From Rhodopirellula bahusiensis (GTDB taxonomy: Bacteria > Planctomycetota > Planctomycetia > Pirellulales > Pirellulaceae): a stretch of DNA of 64,000 bases. The position numbers and the translations under genes were made by a program. The stretch covers positions 1 to 64,000 of the forward strand of contig NZ_NIZW01000027.1 in NCBI RefSeq assembly GCF_002727185.1, read 5' to 3'. Shown in pieces: positions 1 to 8,259 of this stretch. Each line of letters begins with the position of its first letter. The stretch's first letter is position 1. The notes under the pieces were generated by a model. It was given only the letters and a program-made list of their open reading frames with translations, was not told the DNA's origin and made no database searches.

Positions 1-136
1 GTTACGGACTGCTCATTCGCTTTTGGTTGCTCTCCACCCTTTCTGTTGAAAACGCAGTTACCATCAGCTACGGGGCGGTAACGAATTCCCCGATCAGGAC
101 TTTCACCTGACAATTCAATCGCCTTTGCAGGCGCAC
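1..136 (-). mobile_element. 5' end of a probable group II intron (partial)
   Basis: Read on the minus strand from 136, this begins GTGCGCC, matching the GUGYG 5' consensus of group II introns. It then folds as domain I-like elements: GCCT-GCAA-AGGC with a GNRA-type loop, TCAGG-TGAAAGT-CCTGA, CGGGG...CCCCG, and a TAGCTGATGGTAACTGCG segment. The order is like the start of bacterial ribozyme introns. The 5' splice point falls inside a REP palindrome: the copy at 978 reads CTGTAGCTCGG where this one begins TAGCTCGG at 137. The rest, including any reverse transcriptase/maturase gene, would lie left of the window. No protein can be assigned in the visible part. The family assignment is by eye. Confidence 0.6.
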
Positions 137-198
137 TAGCTCGGTGGTCCTCCACCGAGACGAGCATGAACTCACGGCGGGGACCGACGTGCTACAGG
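137..198. repeat. REP/BIME-like palindrome, family 1, copy A (interrupted)
   Basis: Two hairpins face each other: left stem CTCGGTGG / CCACCGAG with loop TCCT, right stem CACGGCG / CGACGTG with one mismatch, ending in GCTACAG. The outer ends are also complementary. The left end lacks the CTG seen in copy B because the putative intron abuts it. It lies 8 bp beyond the stop codon of the adjacent RAYT transposase. Confidence 0.75.
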
Positions 199-206
199 TT
201 TTTAAC

Positions 207-881
207 TCATTCACGAGTCCAGAGTGTGAATTCCGACTCGTTTAGGCGAGCGTTGGACGGATTGCGGTCGATGTAGCCTTGCAGATATTCGAACTGTTCG
301 GGACTGCGAACGATGTGGTCAAACGGTTCGCTTTGCCACAAACTCCCTCGACGCCCCAATTGGCGATTGATCTCTCGCGCCGAAAACCTCAGTACCTCTC
401 GTAGTTGGTTTCGAAGCAAGAAACCATCTTGCATCTGAAGCAAAACATGCACGTGATTGGGCATGATCACGAACCGCTCGAGGTCATAACGCTCACCATC
501 GAAAAACCGCAGTGACTTCGCAACGACATCGCGTGCCGTCATGTCGCGTAAACAGCAATCTCCATGACAGTCGTCCAGGTGACCATGCCATCGACGATTC
601 TTGTGAAACCTCAACTCTCGCTTGATAGATGGATCAACCGCTGGTGATTGCAACACCTGATCAACGGACCAATCATCCAGCCCATTCTGCTGAAGCCAAT
701 TTTCGATCTCTGCGTGCCAACGTTGAACCACCTGCTTCGGCATCGAATCGGCAAGACGAAATGTAACGAAGGTCAGAACCCCATTCATATCGAGATGCGG
801 GAGATTGCGACGAGACTCCAAGACATCACACTTTGTGTCGTAGTAAGCCCATTCGACCGGCGAATTTTTCTTGCCACTCAT
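207..881 (-). CDS. REP-associated tyrosine transposase (RAYT, Y1/IS200-like HUH nuclease)
   Basis: This 224-residue protein is a single-strand DNA endonuclease of the Y1 HUH superfamily, of the type thought to mobilise REP hairpins. It has the family N-terminal segment around RNLPHLDMNGVLTFVTFRLA (residues 25-44), the metal-binding HVH motif within PNHVHVLL (residues 141-148), and a C-terminal YLQGYIDRNPSNARL segment (199-213) holding the candidate catalytic tyrosine. Length is normal for RAYTs and no frameshift is seen, so it appears intact. It lies between two same-orientation copies of a GTAG-hairpin repeat (137-198 and 978-1041), the classic RAYT arrangement. Being single copy inside REPs, and lacking IS200/IS605 left and right ends, it is called RAYT rather than an insertion sequence. 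Confidence 0.85.
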   Translation of the reverse strand: MSGKKNSPVEWAYYDTKCDVLESRRNLPHLDMNGVLTFVTFRLADSMPKQVVQRWHAEIENWLQQNGLDDWSVDQVLQSPAVDPSIKRELRFHKNRRWHGHLDDCHGDCCLRDMTARDVVAKSLRFFDGERYDLERFVIMPNHVHVLLQMQDGFLLRNQLREVLRFSAREINRQLGRRGSLWQSEPFDHIVRSPEQFEYLQGYIDRNPSNARLNESEFTLWTRE

Positions 882-977
882 CCTCAGTCCAATTTCTCGC
901 TGAGTCTTCCAAACGGCGGTATTCTCTCACAGGATCCCTCTGGACCAGCATTGAATATTGAACCCCACATTCCCAAC

Positions 978-1041
978 CTGTAGCTCGGTGGTCCCCTGCC
1001 GAGACGAGCGCAAACTCACGGCGGGGACCGCCGTGCTACAG
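978..1041. repeat. REP/BIME-like palindrome, family 1, copy B (intact)
   Basis: The outer arms CTGTAGC-T-CGGTGGTCCC and GGGACCGCCG-T-GCTACAG are complementary at 16 of 18 positions. Local hairpins are CTCGG...CCGAG on the left and a perfect CACGGCG / CGCCGTG on the right with loop GGGAC. It is followed by eight T residues on the plus strand. It sits about 97 bp upstream of the RAYT start, between that gene and the divergent lipoprotein gene. Confidence 0.8.
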
Positions 1042-1213
1042 TTTTTTTTGATCGCTGTCGCATTCTGTGAAACTGAAGCGTCGTGATTCCTTGGCGGAGT
1101 TGACTTGACATCGTTTGTCGCGGATTCGTAGTGTCGGCTCGATAGATGATCCCAAGGTTCTTTCCGATTTGGTTGGACGGCATTCCCGCGTGTATTTTCG
1201 TTCCCACGAACGA

Positions 1214-2110
1214 ATGACTCTCTCGGCACCAATGCGGTGTTGGTGGGCTGCTTGCGCACTGGCGTTTGTGACGCTTGGATCAGGATGCTCGCTGTTTCAA
1301 AACGGTGTCTGGTCGGACGGGACTCTGGACGAGTCGCACTCAGGTACCAAGCACACTCAGGTTTCCAAGCTCACTCACAAGAGCCGCAAGACGATTTCGT
1401 TGCAAGCTGACTTCCGTCATGTCAGCACGCAAGACCTCGACGAATCGCTCTGGCAGCACATCGACGAAACGGCTTTCCCACCCAAGGTCCGCGAAGCCTG
1501 GCTGGCCAACGGGTTTCGCATCGGTTTGATCGCGACTCCCGATGCGTTGCCTGACACGGCGGAAGAAAACATGGCCGCGGGCGGCGACCCCATCGATCGA
1601 TTGCTATCCACCGCCGGAATCCTGGGCCGAAGCCCCTCCGGAGTCGACACGATTCCTTTGCGGCCTTCGCAGCGGCACGAGCTTCCAGTTTCTCACGTGC
1701 TCGATGGTGCCCATGTGGTGCTGGCACAAGAGAATGGAAAACTCACGGGTCGCTCGTTGGATTCGCCTCAGATGTCACTCTCGTTGACGCCAACCTTGGG
1801 ACCGGGGCCCGGACAAGTCACGTTGGACATCCGTCCCGAAATTCAACACGGTTCGGTTCAACAACGTTTCATCAGCAGCGAAGCCGCCACACGATTGGCA
1901 ACCGGACGCTCGACATGGGAGTTGCCCGAGATGAATCTGTCTTGGGCGGCCAATCCTCACCTGACTTTGCTGATCGCTCCGGTGCATCAACCGGACGAAA
2001 CCGAACCCACGTTCGGATTGGCTCGGCAAATGCTTCGCGATTCCGATCACATGCAAGACGATCAGCACGTGATGCTGTTGCTGCGGGTCAACGATCTGCC
2101 ATCGTCCTGA
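1214..2110 (+). CDS. secreted lipoprotein of unknown function
   Basis: This is a 298-residue protein I do not recognise. From the ATG at 1214 it has a basic start, a hydrophobic stretch WWAACALAFVTLGSGC and a lipobox-like LGSGC with Cys25, so it is probably a lipoprotein; a second ATG at 1232 would give the same signal. The C-terminal half (about residues 190-295) has alternating beta-strand-like sequence such as SLSLTPTLGPGPGQVTLDIR and ends in a VMLLLRV strand. This recalls the end of secretin-type domains, though no secretin call is justified. An upstream in-frame ATG at 1115 would bury the signal peptide, so it was not used. A weak stem (2118-2143) without a T-run follows the gene. Confidence 0.7.
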   Translation: MTLSAPMRCWWAACALAFVTLGSGCSLFQNGVWSDGTLDESHSGTKHTQVSKLTHKSRKTISLQADFRHVSTQDLDESLWQHIDETAFPPKVREAWLANGFRIGLIATPDALPDTAEENMAAGGDPIDRLLSTAGILGRSPSGVDTIPLRPSQRHELPVSHVLDGAHVVLAQENGKLTGRSLDSPQMSLSLTPTLGPGPGQVTLDIRPEIQHGSVQQRFISSEAATRLATGRSTWELPEMNLSWAANPHLTLLIAPVHQPDETEPTFGLARQMLRDSDHMQDDQHVMLLLRVNDLPSS

Positions 2111-2393
2111 TCGCGACGAGTCACCGGTCGATTTCGTTTCGGTGACGCTGGCTGGGGACGAACACCCTCCCCTTCTCATATGGGTCTTCTCATTTGGGAT
2201 CTTTCGTGATCCGCCGATGCCCCCGCGAAGGATCGGCGGCATTTGTTAAACTCGTGTTTTTGGTGGCCTCCGACTGCAACTGCCGGTGAAACTTCGTTTT
2301 TGAAAGACGCTCGCTTTGGCTGACATTCCCTCCCCCGATCCCGCTCCGATCGTCAACGCCCCGCCGGTTTCTCCGCCGGGGGAATCGCTGTCG

Positions 2394-2822
2394 ATGGACG
2401 AAGTGACCGTGCGGCAATCAACTCCGTTGGACGCCCTCGCCATCCACGCTTTGATGCGTCCGTTTGTTTCGCAGCACCTGCTGCTCTCTCGCACCGAAGC
2501 CGAGATCATCGAACTGACTCGCCACGGTTATGTCGCCATGGTCGAGCCACGCTGCATTGGTTTTGCCGCGATCGAGGTCTACAGCCCGAAGCTGGCCGAA
2601 CTGCAATGTTTGGCCGTGCACCCCGAGGCTCAACGTTTGGGCTTGGGTCGCAAGCTGGTCGGTCACTGCATCGAACGAGCCCGCACGCTCGGGGTGATGG
2701 AAATTCTCGCGATCAGCTCCTCCGAAGACTTCCTCAAATCATGTGGCTTCGACTATTCGTTGCCCGACCAGAAGAAAGCCTTGTTCTGCCAACTCCGCCC
2801 TCGCAACTTCGATGACAACTGA
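2394..2822 (+). CDS. GNAT-family N-acetyltransferase (ArgA/RimI-like)
   Basis: This is a 142-residue acetyl-CoA-dependent N-acetyltransferase. The GNAT fold is clear: CIGFAAIEVY (strands 2-3), ELQCLAVHPEAQ (strand 4), the acetyl-CoA loop QRLGLG at residues 80-85 followed by a helix, then a short strand and FLKSCGFDY. The layout resembles the C-terminal acetyltransferase domain of N-acetylglutamate synthase, but substrate cannot be read from sequence. The ATG at 2394 directly precedes the fold and has GGGGGA upstream; a TTG at 2316 would add a proline-rich 26-residue tail. Its stop overlaps the M42 peptidase start by 11 bp, suggesting translational coupling. Confidence 0.8.
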   Translation: MDEVTVRQSTPLDALAIHALMRPFVSQHLLLSRTEAEIIELTRHGYVAMVEPRCIGFAAIEVYSPKLAELQCLAVHPEAQRLGLGRKLVGHCIERARTLGVMEILAISSSEDFLKSCGFDYSLPDQKKALFCQLRPRNFDDN

Positions 2823-3885
2823 AATGCAACCGCTCGAATTTTTCAAGCAATCAATCCTGACTCCCAGTCCTTCGGGCTACGAAGAGCCAATCCAAAAACT
2901 GATCGGCCAGTACCTGAAACCGCACAGCGAAGAAGTCTCCATCGACGTGCACGGCAACTTGACCGCGCGAGTTGGCACAGCGGGTGGCCCCAAGTTGATG
3001 CTGGCCGGCCACTGCGACCAAATCGGAATGCTGATCTCGCACATCGACGACCAAGGTTTCTTGTACGCCCAAACCATCGGCGGCTGGGACCCACAGCAAC
3101 TGATCGGCCAATCCATGACAGTGTGGACCGACGACGGGCCAGTCTCAGCGGTCATCAGCCGCAAGCCGATTCACCTTCTGTCCCAGGCAGAACGCGGCGA
3201 AGTCGTCAAGCTGGAACAAATGTGGCTGGACATCGGAGCCAAAGATGGTGACGAAGCCAAATCGAAAGTCCGCATCGGTGACTGCGTGACGCTGGACCTC
3301 GCCTACCGCGAATTGCTGGGCGACTTGGTCAGCGGTCCCGGCATGGACAACAAAACTGGAATGTGGACTGTCATCGAAACAGCTCGGCGTTGTGCGACTT
3401 CCGACGATGCTTTGCAGTGTGAACTGCACAGTGTCGCGACCGTGCAGGAAGAGATCGGGTTGCGTGGAGCCAAGACCGCGGCCGGGCGTATCCAACCGGA
3501 CGTGGCCATCGCGGTCGACGTCACGCACGCATCGGATTGCCCAACGATCGACAAACAACAGCAAGGCGATATCAAGATCGGTGGCGGTCCTGTCATCTAC
3601 CGCGGCCCAAACATCAACGCCAAAGTCGCGAAACGGCTGATGCAATTGGCCGATGACAATGACATCGCGTACCAGCCCGCTGCACTCGGCCGTGCCGCGC
3701 CGAACGATTCCAATGTGCTACAGGTTTCTGGTTCGGGCGTTGCCACCGGTTTGGTCGCCATCCCCAACCGCTACATGCACTCAGCGGTCGAAACGATCAG
3801 CCTGGGTGACATCGAAGCAATCGCGAAATTGCTGACGCTGTTCGCTCAATCGCTAACGGCAGAATGCGATTTCATTCCCGGTTGA
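2812..3885 (+). CDS. M42-family metallo-aminopeptidase (glutamyl aminopeptidase / endoglucanase M family)
   Basis: This 357-residue cytoplasmic two-metal aminopeptidase trims N-terminal residues from peptides. Metal-binding motifs are all present: HCDQIG (His67, Asp69), SGPGMDNKTG (Asp179), VQEEIGLRGA (Glu213/Glu214) and AVDVTHASD (Asp236), in family order, plus a late MHSAVETIS motif giving the last histidine. Length matches the family. The ATG at 2812 lies inside the end of the acetyltransferase gene; the frame also has ATG at 2824. It is followed after 5 bp by a REP-like element, which separates it from the convergent kinase gene. Confidence 0.9.
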   Translation: MTTEMQPLEFFKQSILTPSPSGYEEPIQKLIGQYLKPHSEEVSIDVHGNLTARVGTAGGPKLMLAGHCDQIGMLISHIDDQGFLYAQTIGGWDPQQLIGQSMTVWTDDGPVSAVISRKPIHLLSQAERGEVVKLEQMWLDIGAKDGDEAKSKVRIGDCVTLDLAYRELLGDLVSGPGMDNKTGMWTVIETARRCATSDDALQCELHSVATVQEEIGLRGAKTAAGRIQPDVAIAVDVTHASDCPTIDKQQQGDIKIGGGPVIYRGPNINAKVAKRLMQLADDNDIAYQPAALGRAAPNDSNVLQVSGSGVATGLVAIPNRYMHSAVETISLGDIEAIAKLLTLFAQSLTAECDFIPG

Positions 3886-3890
3886 ACAAA

Positions 3891-4067
3891 CTGTAGCTCG
3901 GTGGTCCCACCAGGGAGATGCTGCAGCAAAGTATTTGCTCGAAGACTATTAGCGGAGCGGCGCGAGCCGCCCGGTGTGTCATCCGAGAGTTCGCGGTCTG
4001 CCGTCACCCTTAGAAACCCCGAGCTATCGCCAGACTTTTACTCACGGCGGGGACCGCCGTGCTACAG
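3891..4067. repeat. REP family 1, copy C, split by another repeat
   Basis: The left half (3891-3911) starts CTGTAGCTCGGTGGTCCC. The right half (4040-4067) is the perfect hairpin CACGGCG-GGGAC-CGCCGTG ending GCTACAG. About 130 bp separate them instead of the 20-odd bp in copy B. The inserted part holds a GC-rich hairpin CGGC-GCGA-GCCG within AGCGGAGCGGCGCGAGCCGC near 3950, which looks like a second repeat family. It lies between convergent genes. Confidence 0.65.
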
Positions 4068-4082
4068 GTTTTTGGAACCGGT

Positions 4083-5120
4083 CTAGTTCGGGAATGGCCT
4101 CAACCCAAGGAGCATTTCGGCTCTCTCGGACAGCGGTTTGTTCGCCAGACTGCAATCGGTGTGCTCGGACAGATTCTCACAAACAAGCTTGTAGACCGTC
4201 TGACGGTCCAAGCTCGTGTCCACTTCAACGCACCGGTTCAACTTCCGAAAATATTCGACGGTCGGCAACGTTTCTGCTTTGAAGGTATCGAACCTCGACT
4301 TCAAGCTTTCTAAATTGTCGTCTTGCCGGCCGGTGTATTTTGCTCGAGCCAAGACTCGTTTCTCGAGCACGTCATACGGGCACTCAAAGAACAGCATCTT
4401 TGGCAGTTCAGCGTGTCCGCCAAACGCGTCACGCCACGCTTCCAAGTTGGACTCCGATCGCGGGAACCCGTCCAGCAAGAAATTCCGGTTGCCAGTGCGT
4501 CGTGTTGTTGCTTCCATTGCTTCTTGGAGCAGCTTCACAACGATTGTGCTGGGGACCAAATTTCCCGCGGCGATGATCTCTTCAATGGTCGCCGCATGAG
4601 GCCCATTGGCTTCCCGCTCGGCTCGCAGCAAATCGCCGGTCGACAAGTGGACCCAGCCAAGTTGGGACTCGGCCAATTCACACATCGTCCCTTTGCCGGC
4701 GCCGGGACCACCGAGCACGAACACGACATTCGGTTTTGGGCATGGCTGCCGTGGGTCATGATGATGGATCACAACCTCGGGAGCGGGTGCGACGCCCTTC
4801 TTGTACACATGCCATGGTCGGTCCGTTGGCGGCAATTCATCTTCACAGGTGATGTCATAAGCGAGGTGCCCATCCAGCCGACAGATCCTCCACGATCGAT
4901 ACGTATTGGAATACGACAGCGCCGGGCTTCTGGCAGATTTTCCGTCCGCACGATCCCAGGCCATCTTGCCATTCCAATACCCAAGACTGGAAACGGTCCC
5001 CGACTCAGACTCAGCCGGCGGCGCCGTGGAGGGCACAAAGAGCCCATCCACTTCAGGCAATCCCGCACCGGTCACCTCGATATAGAACGTATTGGGAGTC
5101 AACTCGTTTGATTCATTCAT
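4083..5120 (-). CDS. adenylate/UMP-CMP kinase-like protein with extra N-terminal domain
   Basis: This is a 345-residue nucleoside monophosphate kinase, predicted to phosphorylate AMP or (d)CMP/UMP with ATP. The C-terminal 215 residues carry the P-loop GGPGAGKG (137-144), STGDLLR, and LLDGFPRS (215-222). The short lid (RAKYTGRQDD) lacks the inserted lid domain of long adenylate kinases, which favours a UMP-CMP/short AMP kinase type. The first 120 residues form a separate domain with VTGAGLPEVDGLF, YWNGKMAW, SWRIC, ELPPTDRPWHVYKKG and APAPEV. I recall similar blocks mainly in protist signalling proteins; its function is unknown. The ATG at 5120 was chosen over a longer frame to 5171 because the domain begins there. 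It lies 65 bp downstream of alaS on the same strand. Confidence 0.8.
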   Translation of the reverse strand: MNESNELTPNTFYIEVTGAGLPEVDGLFVPSTAPPAESESGTVSSLGYWNGKMAWDRADGKSARSPALSYSNTYRSWRICRLDGHLAYDITCEDELPPTDRPWHVYKKGVAPAPEVVIHHHDPRQPCPKPNVVFVLGGPGAGKGTMCELAESQLGWVHLSTGDLLRAEREANGPHAATIEEIIAAGNLVPSTIVVKLLQEAMEATTRRTGNRNFLLDGFPRSESNLEAWRDAFGGHAELPKMLFFECPYDVLEKRVLARAKYTGRQDDNLESLKSRFDTFKAETLPTVEYFRKLNRCVEVDTSLDRQTVYKLVCENLSEHTDCSLANKPLSERAEMLLGLRPFPN

Positions 5121-5185
5121 GAGGAGCAAAGCATCCCATCTTTGGTGGCCGTGGCAGGAAATGAAAGGCAAGCAAGAGGCGGCTC

Positions 5186-8023
5186 TTAACCCAGTTTCTC
5201 GGTCATCGTTTCGCGAGCTTGCTGGAGAGCTTCGGGCAATTTGCTGGCGTCTTTGCCACCGGCTTGAGCCATGTCAGGACGTCCACCACCGCTGCCGCCG
5301 ACCACCTTGGCCGCTGCACCGACCCAATCACCTGCTTTCAATCCGCGATCGACCAAATCGCGACTCAGGCCACCGACCAACATGACTTTCTCGTTCATCG
5401 CCGAAGCCAACAACACGGCCGTCGGGGCGTCGCTCTTCTTGCGAATCTGATCGATCCAACCACGCATGATGTTTGGATTGGCACCTGGTGTTTCCACGAC
5501 GATCAACAACGTGTCGCCGACTTTGGTTCCGTCCGCGATCAAGTCATCGGCGGAGATTTTGCCGCCCGCGGTGACTTGTTTGAGCTGTTCGACCAACTTC
5601 GAGCGATCCGCCAACAACGAATCCAAACGGCCCAACACATCGGTGATCGCAACGTTCAATCGGCGAGTCAAACCGCGAACTGCCGCTCGCACTGCGTTGT
5701 AGTCATCTGTGTCAGTCGCTTCGGCATTGGCTGCCTTGGCATCGAAGACAAACTCGGCGGGGTAGTCGGCCGCTTTGCCGGACGACAACTCTTTCTTCAA
5801 CCGGCGAACTTCTTCGATCAACGCAACCGTGGCGGCGGAAGCCAGCGAAGCATCGCAGTTCAATTTGCCCGCCACCTCATTCAGCAACGCTTGTGTTTGC
5901 TCGCGGTGTTCCTTAGCACGGCCGCCCGTCAGCGCTTCGATTCGGCGTGTTCCCGTGGAAACGCTTTCCTCGACAACGACTTCGAACGAGCCAACCTGAT
6001 TGGTGTTGGTCAGGTGAGTCCCGCCGCACAATTCGCGACTGAACGTTCCCATCGAAACCATCCGGCATGGGTCGGGATACTTTTCGCCAAACAACATCAT
6101 CGCACCCGCTTCTCGAGCATCGGCAAGCGACACGGTGTCCCAGCGAATTTCATCGCCGCTGCCAACCATGCTCAGCACATCTTGTTCGATCTTCACCAAC
6201 GTCTCGTCGTCGATGGCCTTGGGGTTAGTGAAGTCAAAACGCAAGCGATCCGGTTCAACCTTGCTGCCCTGTTGCTCCGCATGGCGACCAACATGGTTGT
6301 GCAGTGCGTGGTGCAAAATGTGAGTCGCACTGTGGGCTCGTGCGAGCGCGGTGCGGTTCTCGACATCAACCGTTGCCGTGCAAGTTTCGCCTTCGCTGAT
6401 CTTGCCGCGAACCAATCGTCCGTGGTGCACAATCAACGAAGCGTGTCGCTGCGTGTCGATGACTTCAAATTCAAAGTGATCGTTTGCGATCACACCGATG
6501 TCGCCAACTTGGCCGCCCGATTCGCCATAGAACGGTGAGTGGTCCAGCACCAATCGCAAGATCGCGTCTTCGGGGCGATCGAGGTGACTGAGCAATTGCC
6601 CGTCGTCGCCCTTGCCTTTGCCATCGCCGGTAATGATGCCTTTGACGACTGCCGAAGCTTCGGTTTGGTCATAGCCAACAAACGGTGTTTCACGCAAAGC
6701 CTCTTTCAGCGTTTCCAAAGGTCCGGTTTGGAACAGAACGCGTTGTCCGCCGTCGCTTTCGTCGGCGTGTTTGTCCATCGCTTCGCGAAAGCCCGACCAA
6801 TCGAACGTGAAGTTCTGCTCGGCGGCCAGCGTTTGAACCAATTCCGGTGGAACACCATAGGTCGTCAACAAATCCGCAGCGTCGGCACCGGGCACCATCA
6901 CGGATGATTCGTCGTTCATCTCTTCGAACAAACGGTGAATGCGTTTCATCCCGCCATCGATGGTCGAGAAGAATGCTTTCTCTTCAGACTCAATCGCTTC
7001 GCTGACGCGTTGGGTCGTTTGGCCCAGTTCTGGGTAAGCAGCCTTGGACGCATTCGCGACAGCTTCGACCAGCTTGTACAAGAAAGGCTCTCGCAAATTC
7101 ATTTGGTACCCGTCCAACACCGCGCGGCGAATCAAACGGCGAATGACCGAGCGAGCGTCTTTGGGTCCGGGGTACACGTTTTCATGAACCGCGAAAACGC
7201 TGGCTCGCGCGTGGTCAGTGATCCGGCGAAGTCGCCGCCCGTTGTCACTCTCGTATTCGTACTTCACACCGCAGACTTCCGACGCCGCTTCGACAATCGG
7301 AAACAGACTGTCGATGTGGAAGTTGGTTGGCACGCCTTGCAAGACACTGGCGGTTCGCTCCAGCCCCATACCGGTGTCGATGTTCTTGCTGGGAAGCGGA
7401 TGCAAGTTGTCCGGCGGCGTTCCCACACGATTGAACTGGGTGAACACCAAGTTCCAGATTTCGACATCGCTGCCGTCTTCGAGTTGGTAATAGATTTCGC
7501 TGCAGGGACCGCAAACTCCGTCGGGCCCTTCGCTCGGAGCGGATGCCGGCCAAAAGTTTTCGTCTTCTTCCATTCGCGAAATGCGTTGGGTCGGCAATCC
7601 GATCTTTTCGTGCCAAATCCCAAACGCTTCGTCGTCATCCTTGTAGACCGTGACCGTCAATCGCTCGCCGGGGATGCCCAACCACTTCTTGTCGGTCAAA
7701 AATTCCCACGCCCAGTGGATCGCTTCTTCCTTGAAGTAGTCGCCGAACGAAAAATTGCCCAGCATTTCAAAGAACGTGTGGTGAAACGCGGTCCGGCCGA
7801 CATTGTCGATGTCACCCGTTCGCAAACACTTTTGACAGGTCGTCGCACGAGTGAAGTCCAGTTTGACCTTGCCGAGAAAGTGGTCTTTGAACTGGTTCAT
7901 CCCCGCGGGGGTGAACAAAACCGAAGGATCCCAAGCCGGAACGAGCACGTCGCTGGGTTGGCGGACGCAACCTTTGGTCTCAAAGAACGCCAGATATTTT
8001 TCGCGGAGTTCGTCAGTTTTCAT
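5186..8023 (-). CDS. alaS: alanyl-tRNA synthetase
   Basis: This is a 945-residue class II aminoacyl-tRNA synthetase that charges tRNA-Ala. The N-terminal catalytic core has the motif 1-like TPAGMNQFKDHF and FFEMLGNFSFGDYFK. The editing domain has HSATHILH and CGGTHLTNTNQVG, which hold the zinc ligands for clearing Ser/Gly-tRNA. The C-terminal part has a C-Ala/DHHA1-type segment with a glycine-rich GGSGGGRPDMAQAGG motif. Length is slightly above the usual 870-880 residues. It faces the M24 peptidase gene across a 236-bp divergent promoter region. The tRNA-Ala it would charge is encoded at 58440-58512 and has the G3-U70 identity pair. Confidence 0.97.
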   Translation of the reverse strand: MKTDELREKYLAFFETKGCVRQPSDVLVPAWDPSVLFTPAGMNQFKDHFLGKVKLDFTRATTCQKCLRTGDIDNVGRTAFHHTFFEMLGNFSFGDYFKEEAIHWAWEFLTDKKWLGIPGERLTVTVYKDDDEAFGIWHEKIGLPTQRISRMEEDENFWPASAPSEGPDGVCGPCSEIYYQLEDGSDVEIWNLVFTQFNRVGTPPDNLHPLPSKNIDTGMGLERTASVLQGVPTNFHIDSLFPIVEAASEVCGVKYEYESDNGRRLRRITDHARASVFAVHENVYPGPKDARSVIRRLIRRAVLDGYQMNLREPFLYKLVEAVANASKAAYPELGQTTQRVSEAIESEEKAFFSTIDGGMKRIHRLFEEMNDESSVMVPGADAADLLTTYGVPPELVQTLAAEQNFTFDWSGFREAMDKHADESDGGQRVLFQTGPLETLKEALRETPFVGYDQTEASAVVKGIITGDGKGKGDDGQLLSHLDRPEDAILRLVLDHSPFYGESGGQVGDIGVIANDHFEFEVIDTQRHASLIVHHGRLVRGKISEGETCTATVDVENRTALARAHSATHILHHALHNHVGRHAEQQGSKVEPDRLRFDFTNPKAIDDETLVKIEQDVLSMVGSGDEIRWDTVSLADAREAGAMMLFGEKYPDPCRMVSMGTFSRELCGGTHLTNTNQVGSFEVVVEESVSTGTRRIEALTGGRAKEHREQTQALLNEVAGKLNCDASLASAATVALIEEVRRLKKELSSGKAADYPAEFVFDAKAANAEATDTDDYNAVRAAVRGLTRRLNVAITDVLGRLDSLLADRSKLVEQLKQVTAGGKISADDLIADGTKVGDTLLIVVETPGANPNIMRGWIDQIRKKSDAPTAVLLASAMNEKVMLVGGLSRDLVDRGLKAGDWVGAAAKVVGGSGGGRPDMAQAGGKDASKLPEALQQARETMTEKLG

Positions 8024-8259
8024 CGGGATGTGCGGGTGGGTTCAACGGGGAAAAGATCGGGGATTGAGCCAAGTGGGCTCGCGGTCCATCGTCGGCATGA
8101 TATCAGTCGATGCCCGACGGGTGACAGGTGCCGAATTTCGGCCCACAATGCCAGCCCGCACAGTGCCAATCGCCGGGCGGCGGCTTCCGCCTCGGTCCGT
8201 CGACGAAAAGCATCTGCCGCGAAACGGCCGACTCAACATCACCACTGGATATCGACTTC

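Noticed and set aside
207-881. IS200/IS605-type insertion sequence
   Set aside because: It is a RAYT by its N-terminal block and flanking REPs; no IS200 end hairpins or TnpB gene are present.
2118-2143. Terminator after the lipoprotein gene
   Set aside because: The stem GTCACCG/CGGTGAC has no T-run after it.
5219-6538. Long plus-strand open frame (439 codons)
   Set aside because: It is antisense to alaS, has no family motif, and arises from the codon bias of alaS.
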